Part shown: one piece after another, positions 8,764 to 16,814 of the stretch
Numbering within the stretch: position 1 is the first letter of the stretch
Layout: each line of letters begins with the position of its first letter
Assembly (NCBI GenBank): GCA_018883185.1
Contig: VEQP01000020.1
Coordinates: forward strand, 1 to 54,918
Origin: Nevskiaceae bacterium
GTDB taxonomy: Bacteria; Pseudomonadota; Gammaproteobacteria; Steroidobacterales; Steroidobacteraceae
DNA length: 54,918 nt
Direction: 5' to 3'
Made by a program: the position numbers and the translations under genes
The notes under the pieces: model-generated
Told to the model about the DNA's origin: nothing
What the model saw: only the letters and a program-made list of their open reading frames with translations
Database searches by the model: none

Positions 8764-9831
8764 ATGAACGTACAGTTAGGCGAAATCGTCGCGGCCTGTC
8801 AGGCCGCGGGTGTACCACTCGAGGGAGAAGTGCCGGCCGACTGGCCGGTCACTGGCGTTGCGGCAGTGCAGTCCTGTGGGCCAGGGGATCTGGTCTTCGC
8901 GGACAAGGCGGCGTTACTGGCCTATGTACTCGAGCGCAAGCCGGCGGTTGTCATCGCGGCGCGCAACTTGCGTGACGCACTCACGAGTCTCGCGCCCGTG
9001 ACGCTGGCCTTGTTTACGAGCAACGTGGCACTGGCCCACGCGATCATCAAGCAGCGCTACGCAGCACGAAACTATTCGGCTGCGGATTGGGAAGGCCCGG
9101 TACACCCCTCGGCCGTTGTGCACCCCACGGCCTCCATCGACCCCAGTGCTACGGTGGAGCCGCGGGTTGTGATTGGCCGCAACACCCGCATCGGGCCGCG
9201 CGCACGCATCATGTCAGGCGCGGTAATCGAGCACGATGTGGTGATCGGCAGCGATACAGTGGTTCACCCCAATGCCGTAGTGGGCTATGGCTGCATGCTC
9301 GGGAACGAGGTCGTCATCGGCGCGGGAAGCATCATCGGCTCCGAGGGTTTCGGTTTCGCGCAAGATGCACAGCGGCGCAGTCATCCGATCCCGCAGACGG
9401 GTCGCGTGGTCATCGGCGATCGGGTGAGGGTGGGCGCCAACAACACCATCGACCGTGCGACGTATGCCGAGACACGCATCGGCAGCGGCACCAAGTTCGA
9501 CAATCTCTGTCATGTGGCGCACAACGTCGATATCGGCGAGGACTGCTTGCTGACCGCGATGTTTTGTATCGCAGGGTCGAGTCAGGTGGGCAATCGCGTG
9601 ATTGCCAGTGGTCAGACGGGCATCATTGATCACGTCAAAGTCTGCGACGACGTCGTACTCGTGCATCGCGCCGGCGTGGTCAAGGATATCGACCAGCCTG
9701 GTGCTCATGCGTCACTGCCGACGCAGCCTCTCGATGATTACCTGCGCAACACCGCTGCCGCACGCAAGAACGCGGAACTGCGCAAGCGGGTTGCAGAACT
9801 TGAAAAGGCCCTGGCTGCCGCCAGTCGCTGA
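8764..9831 (+). CDS. lpxD: LpxD-type UDP-3-O-acyl-glucosamine N-acyltransferase
   Basis: About 355 residues. An N-terminal uridine-binding domain is followed from about residue 100 by a left-handed beta helix of hexapeptide repeats (for example VHPTASIDPSATVEP) and a C-terminal helix. The catalytic His is likely His253 in CHVAHNVDIG. LpxD adds the second hydroxyacyl chain in lipid A synthesis. ATG 8764 was chosen over TTG 8725, which would overlap galK and add a non-family leader; neither has a strong ribosome site. The gene sits alone after galK instead of with bamA-fabZ-lpxA, so it may be a second copy or a relative with another acceptor. Confidence 0.88.
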   Translation: MNVQLGEIVAACQAAGVPLEGEVPADWPVTGVAAVQSCGPGDLVFADKAALLAYVLERKPAVVIAARNLRDALTSLAPVTLALFTSNVALAHAIIKQRYAARNYSAADWEGPVHPSAVVHPTASIDPSATVEPRVVIGRNTRIGPRARIMSGAVIEHDVVIGSDTVVHPNAVVGYGCMLGNEVVIGAGSIIGSEGFGFAQDAQRRSHPIPQTGRVVIGDRVRVGANNTIDRATYAETRIGSGTKFDNLCHVAHNVDIGEDCLLTAMFCIAGSSQVGNRVIASGQTGIIDHVKVCDDVVLVHRAGVVKDIDQPGAHASLPTQPLDDYLRNTAAARKNAELRKRVAELEKALAAASR

Positions 9832-9837
9832 CGGAGA

Positions 9838-10146
9838 TTAATTGACTCGCTGCGTTTGTGCGCGGAGCAACTCGCCCTGCTCACTGACCTCGAGCTGCAC
9901 TTCGATGGGTTGGCAGCAGATTTGGCAATCTTCGATGTAGCAGCGTGAGGTATCGGTCAGGTCGATCATCGAACCATAGACCTCGGCGCACCACGGGCAC
10001 TGCAGCTCGACGAATACACCCAGCTCACCACTCGCCAGATCGGAACCAGGCTCGAACACCGGCTCGAGACCGTATAGCGCATCGATGCTCGCGGGATCCA
10101 GCGAGTGCGCGGCACGGGTCAGTTCATCGATTCTGGATCGCGACAT
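9838..10146 (-). CDS. CPXCG-motif cysteine-rich protein, long form
   Basis: A 102-residue protein whose second half matches the small CPXCG family: C50-P-W-C53, then C69, and CQICC (C74, C77, C78) followed by QPIEV. The cysteines probably bind a metal ion. Members I recall are about 65 residues, so the first 44 residues (ending in GELGV) are an extension. Here the usual CPxCG is CPWCA, so the glycine is replaced. It is the last gene of the TonB receptor-TRAP-DUF1838 run, 13 bases after the DUF1838 stop. It ends six bases from lpxD, which converges on it. Function unknown. Confidence 0.8.
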   Translation of the reverse strand: MSRSRIDELTRAAHSLDPASIDALYGLEPVFEPGSDLASGELGVFVELQCPWCAEVYGSMIDLTDTSRCYIEDCQICCQPIEVQLEVSEQGELLRAQTQRVN

Positions 10147-10159
10147 GTCGTTACGGCTC

Positions 10160-11065
10160 TCAGCCTTTCAGCATGGCAGCAGGGTTTCGCGCGATGTCCG
10201 GAAAGCGCGCCTCGAAGTGCCGTCGCCAGATAGCTGGCATGTCCTCGTAGCGCGTGACTTTTCGACCATAGCAACGGGAGACGAACGTACCCTGCGTGTC
10301 ACCCATCTGCAACCAGGCCGGGAAATCGAGCACGTCGGTGAACGTTTGAGCGGCGGCTGGGTTGCGATTCGCCGGATCACGCACTTCGCGCCATGAACCG
10401 ACGTATGTCGACCAATCATTGACGTTGAAAGGGCGTTGACCGGGTGCCGAGGGCTCATTGCGAATCACCACATCGCCCTGGATGGCGAGTTCGTCGCCCT
10501 CGAGCCAAGCGGGGCCAATCGTCGACACGGTAGTGCCGTTTACGCCAGCGGCCGCTTCGCGGGTTGGGCCGCTGCCGTCCATCGCATAGGTTTGCTTGGC
10601 GATTCGCGGTGTGGCGTAACGCACCGGCACGGTCTGGCCGGTGAAAGGATTGGCGAACTGTTCGAGGAGTGCCGACTCGCCGAGCGGGGTGTAGAAGTTG
10701 GCGCCCGCGCGCAACACCTCGTAGGTGTCGTTGCCGATGTCGCGAGTGCGAAACCACAAACCGACATGCATGTCCCAGAACGGCGTGGCCACACTGCCGC
10801 GCATTCCGTAGCGAACGCCGCGCAACCACCAGAAACTCAGACCCTCGTCCATCGACCAGGCGAGCTTGCGAAACGCGAGACTGCGTTGCCGAGGGTCACG
10901 AAGATCAGCCAGCTCAGGCCCGGCCCGTTCCGGACCGACCTTCCCGGCCAAGCTTGCGGGCGCGGTCTCGCCCGATGCCGCAACGGCGCCTAGCGCCAGC
11001 GCGGCGCCCAGACAATGGCGTCGGTCGAGATCCACTGCAGAGCGAAAGGTATCGGAGGTGCTCAT
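10160..11065 (-). CDS. DUF1838 family protein with Tat-like signal
   Basis: A 301-residue protein. Residues 12-40 look like a twin-arginine signal (DLDRRHCLGAALALGA, then small residues), so export to the periplasm in folded form is likely. The body resembles the DUF1838 family: FWWLRGVRYGMRG, a TYEVLRAGANFYTP stretch and NPFTGQTVPV. The family has no established activity that I know. Its ATG overlaps the stop of the phosphatase-like gene (ATGA), tying it to the TRAP operon. A role in periplasmic handling of the transported sulfonate or sugar is pure inference from position. The family name is from memory of the pattern. Confidence 0.75.
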   Translation of the reverse strand: MSTSDTFRSAVDLDRRHCLGAALALGAVAASGETAPASLAGKVGPERAGPELADLRDPRQRSLAFRKLAWSMDEGLSFWWLRGVRYGMRGSVATPFWDMHVGLWFRTRDIGNDTYEVLRAGANFYTPLGESALLEQFANPFTGQTVPVRYATPRIAKQTYAMDGSGPTREAAAGVNGTTVSTIGPAWLEGDELAIQGDVVIRNEPSAPGQRPFNVNDWSTYVGSWREVRDPANRNPAAAQTFTDVLDFPAWLQMGDTQGTFVSRCYGRKVTRYEDMPAIWRRHFEARFPDIARNPAAMLKG

Positions 11066-11502
11066 GGCTTCGGGCGACTAAGTAGCGCCCGTACGCCAGC
11101 CTCGATCTGCTCCATCATCAACGTAAAGCCATCACTCTCCCCGTAATACGGATCAGGGACCTCACGATCACCGAGAAAGAGCTCGATGGGGGTTGCCACG
11201 CCCGCCGGGCAACGAGCCTGCAGCTGCGCAAGGTTATCTCGATCCATCGCGAGGATCAGATCATGACTCGAAAAGTCTACTGCGGAAATTTCGCGGCAAC
11301 GAAACGCTTTCAGATCGTACCCACGCGCGGCACAAGCTTCGATGGAACGTGGGTCTGCCGTATCACCGACGTGCTTGTCCTTGAGGCCCGCAGAGCTGAA
11401 ATGCCATCCCGTTGCACCAGCATGAGTCGCTAAAGTGCGCGCGACAACCTCAGCGGCCGGGGAGCGGCAATAGTTACCGGCATCGACGAACAAGACTTTC
11501 AT
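11062..11502 (-). CDS. Low-molecular-weight phosphatase-fold protein lacking the catalytic Cys
   Basis: A 146-residue protein of the low-molecular-weight protein tyrosine phosphatase fold. The P-loop reads FVDAGNYCRSP, where active members have V-C-x-G-N-x-C-R-S-P. The nucleophilic cysteine is Asp7, encoded by GAT. Arg13, Cys12 and the general-acid loop DPYYG (Asp117) are intact. ATG 11502 is set by the overlap with the dctP stop (ATGA) and by the family N-terminus MKVLFV. Without the Cys it should not act by the normal cysteinyl-phosphate route; a phosphate/oxyanion-binding or regulatory role is possible. It is cotranscribed with TRAP genes and DUF1838. The arsC gene at 40650 shows the same fold with an intact Cys. 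Confidence 0.85.
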   Translation of the reverse strand: MKVLFVDAGNYCRSPAAEVVARTLATHAGATGWHFSSAGLKDKHVGDTADPRSIEACAARGYDLKAFRCREISAVDFSSHDLILAMDRDNLAQLQARCPAGVATPIELFLGDREVPDPYYGESDGFTLMMEQIEAGVRALLSRPKP

Positions 11503-12536
11503 GGTTTGACTCCTCTCTCGCAACTTGCAACTGCGGCATCGACGCGTTGCAACCAATCACCCGGATACCGCTCGACATACCATCGACGCAGCGCAGCGGT
11601 CGCCGCGCGAAACTCTGCACGCTGCGCCTCACTCATGTAATCCACCGTACCGCCGCCTTGCTGGAAACGCTCCAAGGCGGGCGCCTCCCGCTCCTTGGCG
11701 GCCTTGCGAGTTGCTGCGGCAAGCTCCGTGAAAGCAATGCGAACGGCCTGCTGCACGTCTGCAGGCAAACGCTCCCAGCCCACCGCCGAGTACCACCAAA
11801 TCGCAGCCATATAGCTGTGCCGGTCGACGAACAGATGACGGATGTGTTCGTCAAACTTCATGCCCATCACATCTTGGATACTGTTTTTAGTTCCGGCCAA
11901 CATGCCGGCCCCTAGCGCGGAATAGATCTCTGAGAACGGCAGCGCCATCGGACTCGCGCCGAGTTCACGGACCATTTCCTGCTCGAGTGCCGAAGGCAGG
12001 GTGCGAATGCGCAGACCCTGCAGATCGGCGACGCGCGCGATGCGCTGTTCGGTCGTTGCGAAGCTGCGCCAGCCCCCCGTGTTGCCGATCGCCATCAGCC
12101 GCAAGCCTAGGCCCTCGCGCAGCATCGCCTCGCCCATCTGCCGGGGCACGGGCCCGTCCATCACGCACTCGGCAATTTCGTCGTTGGCAAAAAGGTAAGG
12201 CAGATCGAAAACCTGCGCCGCACCGTACAAACCCGCCAAGCCGCCGATGGTGGTTTGATGCACTTCGAGGATGCCGCTTTGCAATGCCTCCATGCATTCG
12301 CGTTCGTTGCCACAAAACTGGCCTGAAGGATAGATCTGCACATCGACCCGGTTGCCGAGTTGCCGCTGCAACGAGTCGCGAAAGGCAGCAGCGCCAATGT
12401 AATCTTCATCGTCCTGCGAGGCGAGAAACGCTACGCGTATGGTGAATTCGGCTCGCTCCGCGCGTGAACTGACGATGCCGACGACGCACATGAGGGTCAC
12501 CAGTACCAGCAGCAGATTGCGCAAACGTGCCGACAC
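11499..12536 (-). CDS. dctP: TRAP transporter substrate-binding protein DctP
   Basis: A 345-residue periplasmic binding protein. An N-terminal hydrophobic segment (NLLLVLVTLMCVVGIVSS) serves as signal. The body shows the DctP fold: FTIRVAFLASQ, a YPSGQFCGNERECMEALQSG block, GLRIRTLPS with the ligand-binding Arg region, and AGTKNSIQDV. It should bind an acidic solute by a conserved arginine and deliver it to DctQM. The gene follows dctM by nine bases and overlaps the phosphatase-like gene. The neighbours (suyAB, kinase, aldolase) suggest a sulfonate such as sulfoquinovose, sulfoquinovosylglycerol or sulfolactate as ligand; this is inferred from context. Confidence 0.9.
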   Translation of the reverse strand: MSARLRNLLLVLVTLMCVVGIVSSRAERAEFTIRVAFLASQDDEDYIGAAAFRDSLQRQLGNRVDVQIYPSGQFCGNERECMEALQSGILEVHQTTIGGLAGLYGAAQVFDLPYLFANDEIAECVMDGPVPRQMGEAMLREGLGLRLMAIGNTGGWRSFATTEQRIARVADLQGLRIRTLPSALEQEMVRELGASPMALPFSEIYSALGAGMLAGTKNSIQDVMGMKFDEHIRHLFVDRHSYMAAIWWYSAVGWERLPADVQQAVRIAFTELAAATRKAAKEREAPALERFQQGGGTVDYMSEAQRAEFRAATAALRRWYVERYPGDWLQRVDAAVASCERGVKP

Positions 12537-12545
12537 GGCGCTACC

Positions 12546-13832
12546 TCAGGCGAGTCCCAACCAGCGCGGCAGCGTGAGCACCAGCGCCGGGAAGTAGGTG
12601 ATCAGGAAGATCACGAGTACCTCGACCGCCAGAAACGGCAGCAGAGCCTTGACGATGTTCTCCACACTCTCGCGCGCGACCGATGCCGTGACGAACAGCA
12701 GCAGCCCCATGGGCGGCGTCGCCAGACCGATGGTCAGGTTGACGCACATGATGACGGCGAAATGCACCGGATCGACGCCCATTTCGATGAACACCGGCGA
12801 CAGCACCGGACCGAGAATCAGGATCGCCGGGCCGGCATCGAGAAACATGCCGACGATGAAGAGCAGTATGTTGACGAGAAAGAGCAGACCCGTGACGTTG
12901 TCGGTCACCGATAGCAGACTGTCAGCGATCCCTTTGGCCAAGCCGGAAACCGTCACGAGCCAGCCTAGCGTCACGGCGGCCCCGACCAGCAGCAGGATCA
13001 CACCGGATTGCAGCGCCGTGTTGCGGAAGATGGTCGCAAGTTCGGCACCGCGTGCCTTGCGCAAGACGAACACAGTCACGAACAATGCATAGGCCACTGC
13101 GACCGCTGCAGCTTCGGTCGCGGTGAACACACCGCTCAACATGCCACCGAGCAAAATCACCGGGAGCAGCAACGCCAGCCACGCCGCACGTAGGGCTGCA
13201 CCCCGCTCCGACCAGCTTGCGCGCGGTTTGGAGGGCGGCAACTGGTAGCGATTGGCGAGCACTCGAATCGTCCCCATCAAGCCGAGCCCGATCAGGATGC
13301 CGGGAACCACACCGGCCGCAAACAGCGCGCCAACTGATACGTTCATCACGAAGCCGTAGAGCACCATGATTCCGGAAGGCGGAATGATCGGCCCGACGAC
13401 AGCGGCTGCAGCCGTGACAGCCGCGGCAAACGGACGTGGATAGCCCTCCCGCTCCATCGACGGGATCAGCATCTTGCCGATGGCGGAGGCGTCGGCTACG
13501 GCAGAGCCCGAAATGCCGGCGAAGATCATCGAGGAGAGCACGTTGACCTGAGCAAGACCGCCGCGCACGTGACCCACCAAAGATTGCGCAAAGCGCACGA
13601 TGGATGCGGTGATGCCGCCGGCGTTCATGATCTCGCCGGCGAGAATGAAGAACGGTACGGCAAGCAAAGGAAAACTGTCGATGCCGTTGTAGAAACGGGC
13701 CAGCAAGGCTGGAAAGTATTGGGTCTCGCCATCGAGCAGAAGACTGAGACCGGGGCCAAGCAGCAGGGCAAAGAATACCGGTGTGCCGAAAGCCATCAGC
13801 AGGATGAAAAGCCAGAAGAAGGCGACCGACAC
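12546..13832 (-). CDS. dctM: TRAP transporter large permease DctM
   Basis: A 428-residue integral membrane protein with about 11-12 hydrophobic segments, usual for DctM. Typical blocks are visible: FALLLGPGLSLLL near the start, AGISGSAVADASAIG near residue 110, PIIPPSGIMVLYG, and NLTIGLATPPMGL near residue 380. It forms the ion-coupled transport channel with DctQ and takes substrate from DctP. It starts three bases after the dctQ stop and ends nine bases before dctP. The gene order Q-M-P is one of the common TRAP orders. Full length with no disruption. Confidence 0.95.
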   Translation of the reverse strand: MSVAFFWLFILLMAFGTPVFFALLLGPGLSLLLDGETQYFPALLARFYNGIDSFPLLAVPFFILAGEIMNAGGITASIVRFAQSLVGHVRGGLAQVNVLSSMIFAGISGSAVADASAIGKMLIPSMEREGYPRPFAAAVTAAAAVVGPIIPPSGIMVLYGFVMNVSVGALFAAGVVPGILIGLGLMGTIRVLANRYQLPPSKPRASWSERGAALRAAWLALLLPVILLGGMLSGVFTATEAAAVAVAYALFVTVFVLRKARGAELATIFRNTALQSGVILLLVGAAVTLGWLVTVSGLAKGIADSLLSVTDNVTGLLFLVNILLFIVGMFLDAGPAILILGPVLSPVFIEMGVDPVHFAVIMCVNLTIGLATPPMGLLLFVTASVARESVENIVKALLPFLAVEVLVIFLITYFPALVLTLPRWLGLA

Positions 13833-13835
13833 GGC

Positions 13836-14402
13836 CTAGCCCTCCGAATCCTGCTGCAGCACGGGAACCACGCCGACCAGCAAGCCGACGTCACGCACGC
13901 CGAGAAGCGCCAGTGCCAACCGAGTACATACCTCGAGTGAAACCAGCGTCAGCGCGAATAACGAAACCGGCAATACAGCGTAGATCCAAGCCATCCGTAA
14001 CGGCAGCGCGGTCGCTACGATGCTGGCACCACGCGCAACGAAGTCCACGCTCTCGATCAGGAACATCACGCAGATCCAGCCGACGAGCAGGTTGACCACG
14101 ATACCGACGAACAGCAACGCGCGACGCGGCAGCCCCTCGATGAAAGCGGTGATGGCCACGTGCCCGGTCGCGCGATAGCCCATGGGCGCGGCCAGCAAGG
14201 CCGACCAAACCAGTGTCATTCGCGCGGCTTCCTCAGCCCAATCCAGCGTGTGGTTGAAAAGGCCGCGGGAGACGATCTGGGCCAATGCAACCGCGAGCAT
14301 CAGCGCAAGCAGGAAGGCAGAAATGGAAAGCCCCCATCTTGCGATGGGGGCGTTCACCGTTTCGAGGCCGCGCGCGGCGGCAGACAGGAGTCGGTTCAAC
14401 AC
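13836..14402 (-). CDS. dctQ: TRAP transporter small permease DctQ
   Basis: A 188-residue protein with four hydrophobic segments and the DctQ signature region TLDWAEEAARMTLVWSALL (about residues 57-75), then APMGYRATGHVAI. It partners with DctM in the inner membrane. It starts nine bases after the TonB receptor stop, so outer- and inner-membrane uptake steps share a transcript. The C-terminus is slightly longer than in small relatives, with no obvious extra domain. Confidence 0.92.
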   Translation of the reverse strand: MLNRLLSAAARGLETVNAPIARWGLSISAFLLALMLAVALAQIVSRGLFNHTLDWAEEAARMTLVWSALLAAPMGYRATGHVAITAFIEGLPRRALLFVGIVVNLLVGWICVMFLIESVDFVARGASIVATALPLRMAWIYAVLPVSLFALTLVSLEVCTRLALALLGVRDVGLLVGVVPVLQQDSEG

Positions 14403-14411
14403 CGCCCCATC

Positions 14412-16709
14412 TTACTTGCTGCCGAAGTTGAACCGGGCTTGGATGCCAAAGTACCGATCAGCGTCGCGCGGGATCTGCAGACGGGGCGCACCGCCCGGAC
14501 CACCAGCGGTTCTTAGCACCGTGTACGACTCATCCGTCATGTTGCGACCGACCAACGCCACGCGGAAGCGCTCGTCCGGGCTAGTGAGAGCCAAGGTCAG
14601 ATCGACCGTGGTGTAACCCGGGATACGCAGAGCGGCAGGCTCGTTGAGATCCGAGAAGCTTTCGCTCTGGTAAGCGACGACCACATTCGGCGACAGCGTG
14701 TAGTTGCCTACCGGAATGGCCATCTCACCCACCAGCGAGGCCTTCCACTCCGGAGCCAGCGGCAGCTTGGTGCCAGCGCGGACGGTAGAGGTCTGGCCTG
14801 GAGGCGTAAAGAAGCTGTCGACCTTGGCATCGTTGTACGACACGCCACCACCGACGGTGAGTATGTCGGTCGGCTTCAGCTGTACGTCGATTTCGACGCC
14901 CTTCGAAGACACCTCGCCCGCATTGGTGAGCGTGGTGATCAGGGTGCCGTTCAGGAACAGGAAATTGTTGGCCTGGAAGTCGTCGTACTTGGCGTTGTAC
15001 ACGGCGGCGTTAAGCAACATACGTCCATCGAGCAACGAGCTCTTGATGCCCGCTTCGAACGAATCGGCTGTTTCCGCCTCGATGACCGGCGTGTTGTTCA
15101 CAGTCATGTTGAAGAACACGTTGTACGCCGGCCCCTTGTAGCCGCGAGCGTAGGACGCGTAAACCATCATGTCGTCGTTGACGTCGAACTGCACGCCCGC
15201 GCGTCCCGACACGTTGTCGGACTTGTTGCTGCCGCGAAAGCCGGAGAGGTCCGTACGGATGCCGGGCTGGCCGGCGAACGTGGTGGGAACGCGATCGTGG
15301 TAGTAGCTGAGATCATCTTGGGTCCAGCGCAAGCCGGCGATCACCCGGAAGTCGTCGAGCACGTTCCAGGTGCCATCGGCGAAAGCCGCGAGGTTCTTGA
15401 AGTCAGCGCCGAAAGTGGCGTTCGAGAACGTGCTCACGTAGGTCGAGGCACCGGAGCGGCACGGGCGCTGACCGGTCGCATCCACCGCGAGAGTGCTCGC
15501 CGTGCAGTTGAAGATGTTGCGCTGGAAGAAACGTTCCGAATCGGTCTTCGAGTAGTAGAGACCTGCGACGTAGTCGACCATGCCGCCGCCCTTGGAGGCG
15601 ATACGCACTTCCTGCGAGAACGTCTTGGTCTTCTGCGGACCGAAGTCATGCAACTGAGCAAAAGCGTTGCCCACATACGGCGCGGGCGTGTCGATCCAGT
15701 CGCCTTCGCGGATTTCGGTAGCGTCCCAGGTACGGTAAGCGGTGATGGTGGTGAGGTTACCGAGACTGGTTTCGATGTCGCCCTGCAGCGACAGACCCCA
15801 AGCCTCTTCGATGGACTTCATCTGCAGGTCCTGCTTGACCTGACGGGTGTCATCGCCTGCGAAAACCAAACCGCTGTAAATCGCTGCATAAGCGGCGGCG
15901 TTGGCGCCAGTCGGGGCCGTACCAATGACTTCGACACAGCAGTTGTCGGTGGACTTGCGATAATCGCCCGTGAAAGTCCACAGATTGGCGTCGCTGCCGA
16001 ACTCCCACATGGTGCGTACGCCGCGACGGTCGTAGCCGTTCAGATCGCCGCCCGCTGCAGTGCCGGAGATATTTTTGATGTAACCATCGAACTCGCTCAC
16101 CATCACGGTGGTTCGCGAGCGCACATTCTCCGAAATCGAAGTATCGAAGGCGCCCTTGATGCGCACTTCGTTGTCTTCGAACCAACCGATATCCACGTAG
16201 CCAGCGTTGCCGCTGCCCGGACGCTTGGAAACGATATTGACGACGCCCGCAGAGGCGTTCTTGCCGAACAGGGTGCCCTGCGGACCACGCAGCACTTCGA
16301 CGCGCTCGATATCGTAGAGATCACCGAAGGCTTCACCCGCCGACGAGAGCACGACACCGTCGAGCACGGTGGCGACACTGGGCTGAGCGGCGATCGCGAA
16401 GTTGATGGTGCCGACACCGCGCAGGAACAAGGACTGGTTCAGCGAGGTGTTGGTCTTGCGAATGTTGAGCGAAGGCACGAGCGCTCGCAGACCTTCGACG
16501 TTGAAGCCGCCGGTGGATTCGGCGAGTGCGCCACTCACCACGGACACGGCAATGGGCACATCCTGCAACTTCTGCTCGCGCTTCTGCGCGGTCACGACGA
16601 TTTCATCAAGGCGGGTGTCGTTACCGCTCTGCGCCACGGCGGCCCAAGGCATCAGGGCAGCGCAGGCCACGGCCACGGCTTTTGCAATGAGGGTCTTGCT
16701 GGTCGACAT
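14412..16709 (-). CDS. TonB-dependent outer-membrane receptor
   Basis: About 765 residues. Signal peptide MSTSKTLIAKAVAVACAALM...AVAQS; a DEIVVTAQKREQ segment fits the TonB box/plug start; the plug shows GVGTINFAIAAQPSVATVLDGVVLS and IERVEVLRGPQGTLFGKNASAGVVNI. The rest is a beta barrel ending ...IQARFNFGSK. ATG 16709 was chosen because AGGGGA precedes it by seven bases and the signal peptide starts there. It takes a bulky solute across the outer membrane with TonB energy. It is the first gene of the receptor-dctQMP unit and sits directly behind a copy of the palindromic operator. The substrate is probably the glycoside or sulfonate handled by this island; the sequence alone does not say. Confidence 0.94.
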   Translation of the reverse strand: MSTSKTLIAKAVAVACAALMPWAAVAQSGNDTRLDEIVVTAQKREQKLQDVPIAVSVVSGALAESTGGFNVEGLRALVPSLNIRKTNTSLNQSLFLRGVGTINFAIAAQPSVATVLDGVVLSSAGEAFGDLYDIERVEVLRGPQGTLFGKNASAGVVNIVSKRPGSGNAGYVDIGWFEDNEVRIKGAFDTSISENVRSRTTVMVSEFDGYIKNISGTAAGGDLNGYDRRGVRTMWEFGSDANLWTFTGDYRKSTDNCCVEVIGTAPTGANAAAYAAIYSGLVFAGDDTRQVKQDLQMKSIEEAWGLSLQGDIETSLGNLTTITAYRTWDATEIREGDWIDTPAPYVGNAFAQLHDFGPQKTKTFSQEVRIASKGGGMVDYVAGLYYSKTDSERFFQRNIFNCTASTLAVDATGQRPCRSGASTYVSTFSNATFGADFKNLAAFADGTWNVLDDFRVIAGLRWTQDDLSYYHDRVPTTFAGQPGIRTDLSGFRGSNKSDNVSGRAGVQFDVNDDMMVYASYARGYKGPAYNVFFNMTVNNTPVIEAETADSFEAGIKSSLLDGRMLLNAAVYNAKYDDFQANNFLFLNGTLITTLTNAGEVSSKGVEIDVQLKPTDILTVGGGVSYNDAKVDSFFTPPGQTSTVRAGTKLPLAPEWKASLVGEMAIPVGNYTLSPNVVVAYQSESFSDLNEPAALRIPGYTTVDLTLALTSPDERFRVALVGRNMTDESYTVLRTAGGPGGAPRLQIPRDADRYFGIQARFNFGSK

Positions 16710-16735
16710 CGTTGAGTCCCCTGGTTGTTGTACGC

Positions 16736-16754
16736 GCACCACGGCCTGTGGTGC
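16736..16754 (-). other. Perfect stem-loop in the leader of the TonB receptor gene
   Basis: GCACCAC, a five-base loop, and GTGGTGC form a seven-base-pair perfect stem. It lies between the operator-like palindrome and the receptor start codon, so it would be in the 5' leader of a transcript from this region, or in the spacer of a GH31-receptor read-through transcript. It is not followed by a T run on either strand, so it is not a classic terminator. It might stabilise or separate the receptor message. Confidence 0.45.
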
Positions 16755-16784
16755 TTTGCATGATGACGCTAACAAAGATTGGTA

Positions 16785-16809
16785 TGTCTTACAACCCTTA
16801 TATAAGACA
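16785..16809. promoter_or_regulatory. Operator-like palindrome upstream of the TonB receptor gene
   Basis: The 10-base palindrome CTTATATAAG lies at 16797-16806 and is followed by AC. The outer arms TGTCTTA (16785-16791) and TAAGACA (16803-16809) form a second, spaced inverted repeat. The same CTTATATAAGAC is present at 23068-23079 between gntR and suyA and nowhere else that I noticed. It is most likely the binding site of the GntR regulator encoded at 22274-22993. The TATAAG part could also double as a -10 element. It lies within the 105-base gap between GH31 and the receptor gene. Confidence 0.65.
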
Positions 16810-16814
16810 TTGGA

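Noticed and set aside
11062-11502. Asp7 in the phosphatase-like protein as a frameshift effect
   Set aside because: The frame is continuous and family sequence runs on both sides; only one codon (GAT) differs, so a substitution is the simplest reading.
15297-16715. Long open frames opposite real genes (also near 16827-18437, 23061-24641, 49320-50915, 50972-52576)
   Set aside because: They are antisense to well-supported genes, lack family motifs and ribosome sites, and arise from GC-rich codon use.
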